DNA of 64,000 bases. Source: Rhynchopus sp. YZ270_cl-10 (lineage: Eukaryota; Euglenozoa; Diplonemea; Diplonemida; Diplonemidae). Made by a program: the position numbers and the translations under genes. This document shows, piece after piece, positions 32,877 to 44,030 of this stretch (positions are counted from its first letter, which is position 1; each line of letters opens with the position of its first letter). Where the stretch lies: positions 1,508,501 through 1,572,500 of the forward strand of contig OZ037850.1 in the NCBI GenBank assembly GCA_964035575.1, given 5' to 3'. The notes beneath the pieces were generated by a model. The model was not told the origin of the DNA, ran no database searches, and saw nothing but the letters and a program-made list of their open reading frames with translations.

Positions 32877-33292
32877 GCACAGAGCGGGGGGCGGGGTTGA
32901 GGGTGGGTTGGGATGGGATGGGGTGCGCGTGGTTGCATATATATTTTTGTATCATTGATCCAAATCAAAAATTCTGGACGAAGTGTAAAAAAATAGTCAC
33001 ACTTTGAAACCCCTCGATGTGGGAAGAACAATTTCAAAAAAAAAAAAACAGAAGAATGGAACGAAATAAACATTTCCAATGTTGCATCTTTCCCCTTCCA
33101 CCTACCTTAGCGAGGGGATTGGTGTCAGCACTTGTGTTGTGTGTGCACGAGAGACACATTTATCTATCAAGCTTTTCTCTGGCTCTCTCTCCTCTTCAGT
33201 CGATCAAACAAACGTACGCCCCCTTTCTCTCCTCTTCCTCCTCTTCCTCCTCTTCCTCCTCTCTCCACTTCCATCCACCCACCTCAGGAGAT
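32877..33292. other. Spacer with a strong pyrimidine tract and splice acceptor
   Basis: The tract 33215-33287 is nearly pure C and T (repeats of CTCCTCTTC) and ends CACCTCAG. The AG at 33286-33287 is five bases before the ATG at 33293. This is the clearest candidate trans-splice acceptor in the window. The frame is open further upstream, which is why an ATG at 33017 could be mistaken for the start. Confidence 0.6.
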
Positions 33293-36200
33293 ATGAGCAC
33301 ATCACCTGGGTACAACGGGGGGTACCCAAGTGTCGCTGGGGATACTTCCGAGCCCTACCGGACCAGCAGTCCAGCATGTGAAAGCCTGCGTGCCTCCACT
33401 GTGGGAGAGGATGCGACGAGGAAGAAGGACCGTGTGTTGCAGCTGATGCTTGATCAGTTGCAGTCGACGAACTCAGCGGCAAGCAAGGTGGAGGACCTTG
33501 TACGTCATCTGCGTGGCAGCACTGCGCGCAGGGCACAGCGTGAGACAAGCTCGAGCCACCAAGAGTCGGACCAGGGCCTCGCCCCGCACAGCTCCGGCTA
33601 CAGCAGCCGCATCCGCCAGCTCGAGTACGACCTGCAGCTCCAGAAGGACGCACACCGCCTTGTCGTGAAGGACCTCCAAGACCAGGTCCTCCCCGCAGCT
33701 AACGGCCGCTGCGAGTCCCTCCGCGGTGAAATGGACGCAATCAGCAACGAGCTCTGCACATTGCGCGACGAGAACGCTGTACTCAAAAAGCAGAAGTCGC
33801 ATATGGAGGCTCACATGAAGGACCTCGATGTGTCGCTGAAGACGGCGATGGGCCTGGCGGAGATGAAGGTGCGTGAGGTGGACCAGATGAAGGAGGCGCA
33901 GCAGAGCACTGCAGCTGCGACAGAGGCTGCGTGGGGCGAGAAGCTTGCTGCTGCAGAGGAGCAGCATGCGAAGGTGCTCAAGGAAGCGCAGGTGGCGGCA
34001 CAGACGCAGCTCGACGAGGCAGAAGCATCTCTTGCGTCCGTACGTGCGGCGAGCGCGTCCGCCGCAGCAGAGCATGAGGAGCAGATGAGCGAGGAGGCCG
34101 AGGCCCTCAGCCTCACCCACGCAAACAACATTGCACAGCTGCGTGACAGCTACGACCTAGAGCTGGCGCAGGCCAGGGCGGATACGGCAAGGTACCAATC
34201 GCTTCTTGACGACCACAGAGCTGCAGCAGACATCGACGCAACGAAGCGTGTGGCAGCTGCAGAGGAGAAGTGGGAGGAGGTGGTGACGGCGCAGCAGGAG
34301 CAGTTCTTGCAGCGCATCCAGGAAGGGCAGGAGCAGGCGACTAGCGACTTGCAGGACGCAAAGGAGCAGATGTGCAAGCTACGCGACGCACACACGAAGG
34401 AAGTGCAGCAGCTCAACGACCACGTGGCCGAGGCAGCTGCGGCGCACGCCGCTGACCTCGCGAAGCTCACAGCCGACACTAACCAGACGCTCTCCGACGC
34501 ACGCGCCGAGCTGCACCGCAACAATGAAGGGCACAAAGCAAGCCAGGCCAAGCTAGCCATCGAGCACGAAGAGCAGATGACGGATCTGCACAAGAAGGCA
34601 CAGGAGCTGGTGACTGAGCAGCAGCAGCAGGTGCACGCTTTGGAGGCCGAGCTGCTGCAGCTCAAAGACAAACATGAGGAGGACGAGAAGGCGACTGCCT
34701 TGAGCCACACCTGCGCACTGGCGGCTGCAGAAGCTGCACACACAACAGCAATGGAGGACCTGTGCAGGCAGCACGAAAGCAGCAGCCAGGAGGCACAGGA
34801 GGAGGCGATACGCGCTGTGGTCGAGGAGCGTGCTCGCTGGTCACCACGTCTGCGCGACATGGAGATTTCGTACGAGGACATGCTTGCGAAGGAGCGTGTC
34901 AAGGCTGCGGACGCGCTGTCCGCTGCAACCAAGGCAGCAGAGGCAAACAAGAGCGAGGCGGACCAGCTGCGTCTGTTACTTGGGAAGCAGGCTGTCGATG
35001 CAAAGGTTGCGCTGGAGCAACGTGTGACCGAGCTGAAGGCTGCGCACGCAATGATGCTGGAGAAGGAGAAGCAGGAGACGGCGGAGTTGGTGGCAGATGT
35101 GCGCCTGCATGCAGACAAACGTGCCGCAGAAGCGATCCGCATCCACGACCGAGGGGAGGCGGCTGTGCGTGAGGTCGAGACGCAGTCGGCGGGGAAGCTT
35201 GCCGAACGCGAGGCTTTCTTCCAAGCGACGTTTGCGAACCAACAGCAGGACTCAGAGGATCGTCTGCGTGTGGCGACGCATCTCCTTGCACAGCGCTTCG
35301 AAGAAGACGTCGGCCGCATTGAGGAGGATGCACGCCAGGCCTCCGTGCAGCGTGAGGAGCAGCTCCTCCGCGACTTCGAAACCCTCCGCATCCACGACAC
35401 AACCCTCGCACAGAAGCAAAACGCCGCAGCTGCCGACCGTGAGAAGGCCTACCGACTAGAGCTCCTCCAGATCGGTGAGGCCATGGCAGCCTCGCGCCTC
35501 GCCATCCAGGAAGCCGTCACCAGCACACGCAAGAAGTGCGACGAGCGGGAGGCCGCTCTCCGTGCGGAGCACGCCAGCGAGAACGACAAGCTCCGCATCC
35601 GCCACGGCGAGATCTGTGCCCTGCGCCTCTCCCTCGAGGAGGAGCTGGAGCACAGCAAGAAGCGAGAGGAGTCTGCCACCAACCGTGCAGACGAGCTGCA
35701 GCAGCACATCCGTGCACTACAGGAGCATCTGGCTGTGTCGCAGAACGCACACCGTGCTACCGAGGAGCAGCTTGCGGCTGAGGTGGCGTCGCGGGAGGCT
35801 GCAGAAGAGGAGTCCATGCAGGCCGCACAGCGCATGGCCGCTGCAGTCATTGAGTGCGAGCGCGAGCGTCGTCAGGCGACAAACGTGTCGCCCTCCTCCG
35901 CACGCACAGCGCCGTCCGCATCAGCCTCGCCTGCAGAGACACGCCACTTTTCACGCTCGCTCGACTCCGGCAAGCTCGCCGCCCTCCGCAACAGCATCCC
36001 ACGCTCGCCAGAGAAGCTAGGCGCAGAACCCACCGACGCCGAAGCCTCCACAGGCACGCACCCGCAGACGCTTGTCTACGCAGAGACACCCGAGCCACTC
36101 ACACTTCTCCCCGAGGAGCTGCCCCCTCCTCCAGCACCAATGTTTTCTGAATTCGGCCGCGCACATTCCAACTGCACTGGCATGACTGGAAACACAGCAC

Positions 36201-37222
36201 GCTATGAACGTGCGATGGATGGAATCAACCTGCGTGAAGGCAGTCTGAATACATTGGAAAGCCGTACCACAAGCTGGGTGCGTGACCACCCGCATGCGTT
36301 GGGCAGCTCCGTGCAGTCGTTGAGTCTGAAGAACCACATGCTGTGCACCCCGAGTGAGGACTTCCACAGTGAGACGAACCCTCCGCTGACGGCGTTGCAG
36401 CTGGACTGCGAGTTGGGTGGCTTCGAGCACACGATTGGGACAAGCAGGGCGGACAGCAACCGCCAGAGCAGCGCGACACCACGGCGCGAGGTCGACTCCC
36501 CACCACCACGTGTCCTCGAGAGCTACGACGACGAGTCGTCTTCAGAGCTTATTGCGGAGGTGATGCCGAACCTGCCTACACCACGGCCGGACCACAAGGA
36601 GGAGGACTTCACCGCTTCACTTAGTCCTTCTGAAGAGGCGCAGTCAGAGCGGCAGGAGTCTAGCTCCACTGGAAGCAGTGAAGATGGACTTGTGCTGCCC
36701 GACACAGACGCCGAGGCCACTTACGACCCGAGGATCTACCCGCACCCGCCGGTAGACCCGCAGGTGGAGGTTGCAACACCACGCACCATCACGTACCCTC
36801 TGCTCGACGAGCTGGTCCGCCGTGAGGACGACCCGACGTTGCTGTCTGTTGCGTCTCAGGTTAAGATGGTTACACACAAGAGCTTTGTGTCGCTAGGGGA
36901 ACACTCCCAGGTGAGCAGCTTTGTGAGTGTGAGTGATGTTTCTGTGATGCCGGGGGATGAGGAAGCTGCGCCGCTGCCGTCAGCGATGTTTCTTGATAAC
37001 GACGGTGAGGCGGAGGGCACCAGTGTTTCAATGGTGTCCGTCCTGTCCACCAATATGGTCAGTGTAGAGCCAGGCGTCAGCCCCCGGGGTACCAACGGTG
37101 GTGCAGACGACGCCAATAGCAGCACCCCTTCCAGCCCACCCATCACCAGCCTCCAAGTCTTCGGACACTTCCCAGACGGAGTCAACACTGCCGACACCGC
37201 TGTCGGTGTGCTCGACGGCTGA
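33293..37222 (+). CDS. Long coiled-coil protein, 1309 residues
   Basis: One exon. After about 60 Ser/Pro-rich residues a nearly continuous Ala/Glu/Gln/Lys-rich coiled coil runs from about residue 45 to 870, made of heptads such as EEQHAKVLKEAQVAAQTQLD and full of EEQ and AAE repeats. The remaining 430 residues are acidic and Ser/Pro-rich, predicted disordered, with segments like SSSELIAEVMPNLPTPRP. No motor, kinase or membrane segment is present. A basal body, flagellum or cytoskeletal linker is plausible, but coiled coils do not allow family naming. The 416-codon frame on the opposite strand (34150-35400) is a codon-bias shadow. Confidence 0.85.
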   Translation: MSTSPGYNGGYPSVAGDTSEPYRTSSPACESLRASTVGEDATRKKDRVLQLMLDQLQSTNSAASKVEDLVRHLRGSTARRAQRETSSSHQESDQGLAPHSSGYSSRIRQLEYDLQLQKDAHRLVVKDLQDQVLPAANGRCESLRGEMDAISNELCTLRDENAVLKKQKSHMEAHMKDLDVSLKTAMGLAEMKVREVDQMKEAQQSTAAATEAAWGEKLAAAEEQHAKVLKEAQVAAQTQLDEAEASLASVRAASASAAAEHEEQMSEEAEALSLTHANNIAQLRDSYDLELAQARADTARYQSLLDDHRAAADIDATKRVAAAEEKWEEVVTAQQEQFLQRIQEGQEQATSDLQDAKEQMCKLRDAHTKEVQQLNDHVAEAAAAHAADLAKLTADTNQTLSDARAELHRNNEGHKASQAKLAIEHEEQMTDLHKKAQELVTEQQQQVHALEAELLQLKDKHEEDEKATALSHTCALAAAEAAHTTAMEDLCRQHESSSQEAQEEAIRAVVEERARWSPRLRDMEISYEDMLAKERVKAADALSAATKAAEANKSEADQLRLLLGKQAVDAKVALEQRVTELKAAHAMMLEKEKQETAELVADVRLHADKRAAEAIRIHDRGEAAVREVETQSAGKLAEREAFFQATFANQQQDSEDRLRVATHLLAQRFEEDVGRIEEDARQASVQREEQLLRDFETLRIHDTTLAQKQNAAAADREKAYRLELLQIGEAMAASRLAIQEAVTSTRKKCDEREAALRAEHASENDKLRIRHGEICALRLSLEEELEHSKKREESATNRADELQQHIRALQEHLAVSQNAHRATEEQLAAEVASREAAEEESMQAAQRMAAAVIECERERRQATNVSPSSARTAPSASASPAETRHFSRSLDSGKLAALRNSIPRSPEKLGAEPTDAEASTGTHPQTLVYAETPEPLTLLPEELPPPPAPMFSEFGRAHSNCTGMTGNTARYERAMDGINLREGSLNTLESRTTSWVRDHPHALGSSVQSLSLKNHMLCTPSEDFHSETNPPLTALQLDCELGGFEHTIGTSRADSNRQSSATPRREVDSPPPRVLESYDDESSSELIAEVMPNLPTPRPDHKEEDFTASLSPSEEAQSERQESSSTGSSEDGLVLPDTDAEATYDPRIYPHPPVDPQVEVATPRTITYPLLDELVRREDDPTLLSVASQVKMVTHKSFVSLGEHSQVSSFVSVSDVSVMPGDEEAAPLPSAMFLDNDGEAEGTSVSMVSVLSTNMVSVEPGVSPRGTNGGADDANSSTPSSPPITSLQVFGHFPDGVNTADTAVGVLDG

Positions 37223-38398
37223 GTTGTGACCATCTAGATTATATAAAGAAAAATAGGGGGGGGAAGGGGAGGGTGGTATTTGAGAAATAAAAACAAAACA
37301 GGAGTGTTTTTTTAAAACTGAGAATACAAAAAAAGAGCCTCTTCTGATACCAAGAAGGAGAACAGTCACAAATGCGATTATCTTTTATTTTTTATTTGCC
37401 TTTTTTTTTAATACTTGATAAAACTAAAGGTATGGAGGGAGGTGTGGGTATGGATGTGTGATCAGCTCAGTGTGCGTTGGGAATCCTGTGTTACGTTACA
37501 GGAGCATGCACACCTTGCTGTGTTGCAAAGCCACAGCTGACACACTGGGTGGGGGGTTTTTTTTTCTTCCTTTTTTCCGTTTTTTCCTTTTCATTTTTTT
37601 TTTTTAATGCCTACAGGGAAGGAGGTTGAGGGTGCGTACGTCTCACAGCGCTTTCTCCAAAAGCGCTATGGACGCACCACCTACACCCCCCTTCACATTG
37701 CACGCATAATACTTTTAGTGCCTGCATCCGCCTCCTCCGCACAGGCGTTTGCACACTTTCTACTCTTTTTGTAAAGTCAACTTTTTTTACACTTTTCCGC
37801 TATTTTTTTTTTGCCCATCGGTGCGTTATTCTTTGAGTTCCCGTTGAGATTCGCAATGGATTTCTCTCTTTTTTTAGGAAGAACAGGAAAGTCTTTGGAA
37901 AGCTTTTACTAGGGACAATCACACTATTCCAATATTCATTCAAACGCCTTTTCCCCCCCTCATGACGTCTGCTTTTACTATACCCTTTTCAGCCGTTGAG
38001 GCTGAAGCGTAGGTGCTGAAGCTTGCGTTCAAGGTGAGTGGTGGTATGCTACAAACAAACGCTTTTTTCTTTAAAAGGTGAATCTCTAAGGCGTTCGTAA
38101 TATTTCAAGTTTTGTTTTGTTTTTTTTTTCCCGTATGGGTTTTGTCAGTATACCCCTTAATTTTTGTTTAAGGTGACTGAGCAGTGTGCGCTTAGGACCA
38201 TCTTAAACCATATTTTTCTCTATGTTTTATTTTTTTAGTGCGAAAAATGCGGAAAGTGTCCCCAAAAAAGGGCGACGGTGCTATATGCCCTTCGTCTCTG
38301 CAGTCGGCAAGGAGCGAGTGAAATTATCCCTTTATTTCTATCTCAGGGTAGCCAAAGCCAGCTACAAAGAATATGTGTGCATTAGTGAGACCCGGCCA
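37223..38398. other. Intergenic spacer
   Basis: Beginning of a 7.9-kb region without host genes. Long T-runs and A-runs; one hairpin at 37632-37680. No coding frame convinces. Confidence 0.45.
37632..37680. repeat. Two-part hairpin, possible structured RNA
   Basis: Outer stem GGTGCGT/ACGCACC encloses an inner stem AGCGCTTT/AAAAGCGCT with a short loop TCTCC. It stands out in an AT-rich desert. Transcription is not shown, so this is a structural observation only. Confidence 0.4.
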
Positions 38399-38406
38399 TA
38401 TTGCAC

Positions 38407-39057
38407 CAGGGTATTAGGGTGGTTAAAAAAACTGGTTTTGAAAACCAGTTTTTCCAAAAACTGGTTTTCAAAAAAAAAAAAAAAAACAGAGAAATCTGGA
38501 GGGGAAAAAAAAACCGACACTTTTCACCAGGCCTTTCTGTAAATGTCGTCCCCAGATTAGGGCAGACTCGATTTTTTTCCCTGCATTTTTTCCCCGCCTG
38601 GTAGAACCGTGGTTGAACCACGGGAGTGCCTTTGTGAAATGGCTGTTCCTTGATTTTTTTTTTTGCCTGCGGCGCCATTTTTCATTTTTTGCTCCGCAAA
38701 AAAGGGTTCGTTGAGTGGCTCTGTGGTGTAAAAAGCTACATTTTTACACCGTACCCTCAAAATTTTTCGCCTGCGGCGCCATTTTATATTATTTTTTTGC
38801 TCCGCAAAAAAAAATACTGTCCCTATGTTCCCAATGGTCAGCAGCGCCGAAAAATATTTTGAGCAAAAAACAAGCTGACCTCCCCAATCTGGATTCCTGG
38901 ATAAGACACGGACCCCACCCCCGAAAAACCCGAAAAAGGTGACTGTGTCCGTCAACGGTGGAGGTTTTCGCCGGAAAAACTAGTTTTCGCCACCCAGGAG
39001 AGAAAACCAGAAAAACCAGTTTTTTCCGGGATTTTGGATTTTCACCCTAATACCCTG
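38407..39057. mobile_element. Non-autonomous hAT element, 651 bp
   Basis: 15-bp perfect inverted ends CAGGGTATTAGGGTG / CACCCTAATACCCTG are flanked by an 8-bp target duplication TATTGCAC (38399-38406 and 39058-39065). CAGGG ends with an 8-bp duplication are the signature of hAT transposons. No transposase is present. The interior has paired TTTTGCTCCGCAAAA palindromes and GCCTGCGGCGCCA blocks that also occur, inverted, in the element at 56687-57266. Confidence 0.9.
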
Positions 39058-39065
39058 TATTGCAC

Positions 39066-39618
39066 AGCTCTGAAAAAAAAAAAAAAACACAGCTCTGACC
39101 CTTTTTTAGCAGATGTTAGGTGCCAGAGTGGTACAGTCGTGTTGCGAGTTTCTTTTTAATAGCGCACGTTTATTTTTTTGTTGCTTTTCATCGCTTTCTC
39201 GGTGATGAGTACTCCCCCTTTTTTTTGCTCAGTATCCCGTGCTTGTTTAGCATGAGGTGATGTTTTGCCGGTTTTTTTTTTTTTTTTTTAATCCCAAAAG
39301 ATTCTCCTGTCTTCACACACCCGGCTTGAAACGTTCTCTTCGCGCAAAAGAGAGAGGTCAGACCGGGGGTGTGTGCGAAGGGAGGGTTTTTTTTTTTTTT
39401 TTGGAAAATTCTCAGTATCAGTCGTTTGCCGGTATGGTTTTGTTGTTTTGGTTCGGTTTCCCCCCTCCCTTCCCAACCCCCTCTCCCCATCCCTGACCTG
39501 TATTGCGTTCAGTTGATAGCAGGCAACCCGTAATTTTTTTCTAGCGGCTAAACACGGCTCAGGATCATCTTACCAAACCCTTTTTAAGGTGTGTGAAAGA
39601 GGCACCGATTTTTCCCAT
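39066..39618. other. Intergenic spacer
   Basis: Homopolymer-rich, nothing coding. An inverted pair GAACGTTTC/CGCGCAAAAGAGAG region near 39320-39360 is too weak to call. Confidence 0.3.
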
Positions 39619-40140
39619 TTTCAACTTACCTTCCTTCACCCCCCTGTAAGGGCAACCGTAGGTGAAGTAAGGTATAGTATTGAAATCGATGTGGGGGGGG
39701 AGTAAAGGGTCAATTTTACAAAACCAGATTTTGAGGAAAATTTTAGCCGAAAATGGGCCCCACGTATAAGCAACCGGACTCATATTTCTCAAAATTTAAG
39801 TGGTCAAAAAATTGTCCAATTTTCGAGATTGACCCCACCACTGCACGGGCGGAGCCCAAAAATGCAAATAAGGACCCTTTTTCAACTTACCTTCCTTCAC
39901 CCCCCTGTAAGGGCAACCGTAGGTGAAGTAAGGTATAGTATTGAAATCGATGTGGGGGGGGAGTAAAGGGTCAATTTTACAAAACCAGATTTTGAGGAAA
40001 ATTTTAGCCGAAAATGGGCCCCACGTATAAGCAACCGGACTCATATTTCTCAAAATTTAAGTGGTCAAAAAATTGTCCAATTTTCGAGATTGACCCCACC
40101 ACTGCACGGGCGGAGCCCAAAAATGCAAATAAGGACCCTT
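39619..40140. repeat. Two tandem copies of a 261-bp unit
   Basis: 39619-39879 and 39880-40140 are nearly identical direct repeats. Each unit includes CTTACCTTCCTTCAC and, further on, GTGAAGTAAGGTATAG, an internal inverted pair. The matching reading frames on the minus strand are a side effect of duplication; no protein is recognised. Confidence 0.85.
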
Positions 40141-41794
40141 TTTAATTTGTTCTCTTGAAATGTGTAATTTCATGTTTTCGCGAAAAAAATAACAACTGAT
40201 CCTACAAGGGTTGAAGGAAGGTGGTTGAAAACAACAATAACAACAAGGACAAGTAATTGCTAAGAAAAAAGCGGGGTGTGCTGTGGAAAACTCTGCGCGA
40301 TTTTCGAAACCACCGTAGCATCCTGGCGATTTGCTGGAGGTGCTGATGCGCCTGGTGTGATCGATGTGTTGTAGTCTGTGCATTCTGTGTTCCTTCCGCA
40401 CTGCTCCAACGACGACGACAATGTGGGGAGCCTGTGGACAAAAACGAGCTGGAACACGCCGAGCCTGCCGAGCGGGCGTCCAACAACGCTATCGAGCAGA
40501 TGGTGCTGGAAGAAGAGGACAGCCCCCCTTCTTGAACGTTTCAGATGCTGGCGTCCCAGTGGGTCTGGCAGCGTACGAAGAGCGTTAGAATACCTGCAGA
40601 AGAGCAGAATGCTGGGCGTGTTGTAGATTATTTCTACAGGATGGAGTTCCACATCACACCCCGTTTTTTTTCCGATAGCAATTACTTGTTTTTTTTTAAA
40701 GCGTCGCTGTGATGTTTTACACTGTGTTCAACCTTTTTTTTTTTTAAATCCGGACACAGTGGATCCACAGAGTGACTCAGCTTGTTAAGCAGTCCCTCCA
40801 CAGAGGCGACAAAGGAAACGTTTGTCCGCACAAAAAGGGTCTGTGGTTCTTCATAGCATGTTTTGCAGCGCCTTCATGTGTTTCTTGTGCAGATGCTGCC
40901 AAAAAAATGCTTTTTCCACGTGATTTTTTTTTTGTGCGTTCCTCACTGTGGTGCCCTCTCCTAGCTCTAGCTGCGAAGCTGTTGCTCGTCTGAGCCCAAA
41001 AAAAAAAATGTTCTGGTGGAGGTGGCCCTCCTCATGGTAAAGAGAACTGAGCAAAAAAAAAACAAAAAATCTCCCCTCTTGCGCTCTACCCTACCCCCGT
41101 TTCATCACCCTTTACGGAGAAGGCGACCATGTGTTGTCTTTAAAATAATTTCATTGGGTTCAGGATGATCTGCATCTCTTCCTTTGAAATTCATTAGCCT
41201 TCGGGCGATGTTGTGTGCAGACCCTGCCCTCGGATGGGTGAGTGTCGATGCTACAAGACAAAAGCTTGCGTGGAGCTCACACGAGAAAGCGAGGTGTCTA
41301 CACGTTATCAATTATTCAATTATCCAAAAAATAATAAAAGAACAAGAAAAAAAAAAACAAAAAACAAAAAGAAAGAACGAAAACGCTGTTCGTGAAGGAG
41401 GACGAACTCGTCTATATCTTCTGTAGAACAAAAAGGCTCCGGCCAATATTGAGTACAGACCCCCCTAGTTACCCACCAAGGTACTTGGGTGATTGTCGAC
41501 CAAAAGAATAAGGTGATCTTCGTGTTGCACATAAAGCAGGCACCTTGTATTTTTTTTTAAAACGTGGGGTTTGGCTCATCAGACTAGAATAAAAAAGCAA
41601 AAAAAAAAAAAACCCATCCCCTAATCAGTCTGCATACACCGGTGTACGGTGAGGCATTTTTCCACTTTCAACACTCTCTTTTTTGATTGCAAGGGGACTC
41701 CAGGCTAGCTTGAGAGGGCTTCAGGTCGTCTTACACACCGTTCTATTTTTCTCTGCAGATGTATTGTCCGTGAGGCTTGTGCATCCCTACCCCC
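40141..41794. other. Spacer with a GC-rich island
   Basis: Mostly AT-rich. At 40238-40345 lies one copy of a dispersed repeat (see 48802-48920). The following GC-rich island (about 40380-40600) could be read as protein (for example NELEHAEPAERASNNAIEQM) but is interrupted by stops, so it may be the relic of a gene or transposon. A second short stretch near 41105-41311 (minus strand) also looks protein-like but matches nothing I know. Confidence 0.35.
40238..40345. repeat. Dispersed repeat, copy A
   Basis: Shares about 110 bp (from AATTGCT through GTGCTG-GGAAAA, TTT-GAAACCACC, TAGCATCCTG to GGTGCT-ATG) with 48802-48920, with scattered changes and small gaps, same orientation. Confidence 0.6.
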
Positions 41795-41924
41795 TAATGG
41801 TGGCAGTATTGTGATGGGAAGCCCATTGGAATACGCAAAATACATCAAAATACATCACAAAACACGTTTTGTGATGGATTTTGCGTATTACAATGGGCTT
41901 CCCATCACAATACTGCCACCATTA
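41795..41924. mobile_element. 130-bp near-perfect palindrome, TA-ended MITE
   Basis: Two 53-bp arms beginning TAATGGTGGCAGTATTGTG match with two mismatches; the centre is again palindromic around ACGT. The ends are TAATGG...CCATTA, so TA could be the target duplication. It is a fold-back element; a transcript would form a long hairpin. Confidence 0.75.
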
Positions 41925-42520
41925 CCTTCCCTCCCCTCTTTTTTTCAAATGTTCCGCATACATCCTTTTGAGTCTTAAAAACTGACGTTTTGTCACAATA
42001 TTTTATGTTTTTTTTCTTTTTTTCCTTTTGGTATGGTTTAACGCTCTAAGTTGGTACTTTTTTTTTGGTAGGTACACTGTTACGAGAGGGCGTTGTCTTT
42101 TTGTATTTCAAGTTACATTTAAAAAAATTTGGAAAAAAATGTGCGCGGATGTACGTTCAGGTGGAGGCGAAAGACTCGAAAGGCTGCTGCTGCCTCAGCA
42201 GTACCAGAACTCTCTGATCACACAAAAGGTGTGTGTACTGAGGTGTAGATTCCTGTAGATAACAACTCATCTTTCAAACTCCCGCGTTAAGGGGATAGGG
42301 GAGGGAGTATCTTTTTTTCTATCTGATCCTTCCCAAAAAATAAAATTAAAAGCAATCTCTGTCTTCCTAAAGAGCTTCCGCCCCACCTGCCCTCGGTTTC
42401 GAAACCCTTGGGCTTCGGTGTCTTGTGTTCAGCAAGTGTGCACACTCTCCACTTTCCCCCCTCACCTTTCAACTTTTATTTGAGGGAGCAAACGGCGGAC
42501 AGGAGTGTTTTTTTTTTGTG
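41925..42520. other. Intergenic spacer
   Basis: Nothing coding that I can support. A GC-rich patch (about 42150-42235) resembles an exon flanked by AG and GTGTGT, but no partner exon was found. Confidence 0.3.
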
Positions 42521-42779
42521 GGGGCTACCCAAATCTTGGTAAATATCGGTAAATATCAGTCTTAGGCACTTCATTTTACCTTGTCGAATTTTTTTTGCAT
42601 TTTCCGACAATTTTTCAAAAATCGTCATCGTTTTTTTTGGAAGTGCATTTTTGGATTTTCAAAAAAATTGCTATACTTCCTATGACTGGACCCACTCCTC
42701 TCAATCTCTATCTTTGCGCTCAAAAGTGCACCCAAAACCCGCATTTTTTAAAGCAAATTTATCACTTTTGGGTAGCCCC
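42521..42779. mobile_element. 259-bp element with 13-bp inverted ends
   Basis: GGGGCTACCCAAA at 42521-42533 is exactly inverted at 42767-42779. Interior AT-rich, no coding frame, no clear target duplication. Probably a MITE of unknown superfamily. Confidence 0.55.
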
Positions 42780-44030
42780 TCATTATGTTTGGATTTCGTG
42801 ATTTTTGGCACATCATTTTTTTTTGTGCTTAGTTTTATTCCATTACTTTACTGAAAGATGCGCATGCCCGTGGTTAGGCTATTTACATCCTTCATGTATT
42901 TTTTCTTTTTCTCCTTTTTCTCATGTGGTTTCCGTCGCAAAAGAATACGGATACCTTTCTCCCCTCAAAAGCAAGCCCCTCCTTGCACCTCTCGATCGAG
43001 ATCAATCCTACCTCAGTTAGGTGTGAAGCCAGCATGACTTTCACATGACCTTGACACAGTGAGTAGTAGATCTTGCAAATGTGCTTCAGCTTCACACACC
43101 TTCATAGGGATATCTGCAAGCAGATCTTCAAAAAAATTAAAAAGATTTTCCGCAAACCCAATCTGAATATTTGATATTACGTTTTCTCGTTTAGATGATG
43201 TCTTTTCTCATGGGCATACGAAAAAGACCTCCATTTTTTTCTATTTTTTGAGGAAACTGTCAAATAGCCAGTGTGGTGCTGAATATGCTTGTTTTTTTCA
43301 TTTTCCTTGGAAGTGGTCATGTTTTCTCTCAACTGCCCCTCGCCTAAGCCTCTTTTCTTTAACCTCTTCCCTCCTCTCTCCCCACCCCTATTTCTAACCC
43401 ACAGAACACCGAACCATATATCAGCCAAAAAATCTGGTCAACTGTATACTCCTGGACCTCAATTACACTGAATGGCACAACAGATGCATTTTTTGAGCCT
43501 ACGAACCTATTTGGTTCCTTTCGATTACCGCTTTCAGCTTCCAATTTTTCAAAAAAAAAAGGGTGTTAGATTACGGCAGTTTTTCCACTTCTGCTTCTCC
43601 GAAGCTTGAGAAGTGAAGATGTTTTCCAAACAGCTCGAAAAATGAGTTAATATGGATTTCCAAGCTCCCCGCTTTCCATGGGGGAAAAAATAGAACATTT
43701 TAGTGGAGCTGAAAGCAAAAAAAAAAGTGTCTCTAATGTCCTTTACATAGGGATTTTCAGTGTAAAAAGGGGGTCCGCTTGTATACGTGGGTACCATGTA
43801 CCATGGGTATTTTCATCGTTCTGTGGGTTTAAACAACAACAACAACAACAACAAAAATGATCAGTAGCTCTGTGGTAGAAAATGATAAAACAATCAAAAC
43901 GACAAAAAAAGCCCCCTTTCCCCCCATCCTTTGTTTTATTTTACCTTTTTTTGTAGACAGCGTGATTTTGGGTACACTCATCAACCCGGTGTTTTGGTTA
44001 TGCACCAAGGTCAGGAGAGGGTTTTGCATT
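42780..44030. other. Intergenic spacer
   Basis: Repetitive AT-rich DNA with a (CAA)n stretch at about 43832-43855. No gene seen. Confidence 0.4.

Noticed and set aside
33017-33292. N-terminal extension of the coiled coil protein to an ATG at 33017
   Set aside because: The region is poly-A and poly-pyrimidine rich and holds the best splice acceptor in the window.
34150-35400. 416-codon open frame on the minus strand
   Set aside because: It is antisense to the coiled coil gene and is mostly Ser/Ala/Cys from mirrored GAG/CAG/GCA codons; no splice or start signals.
39640-39680. CCGTAGGTGAAG, like the 3' end of small-subunit rRNA
   Set aside because: Only about a dozen bases match and the surroundings do not continue as rRNA.
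42110-42250. Possible isolated exon between AG and GTGTGT
   Set aside because: No partner exon, and the neighbouring DNA is desert.
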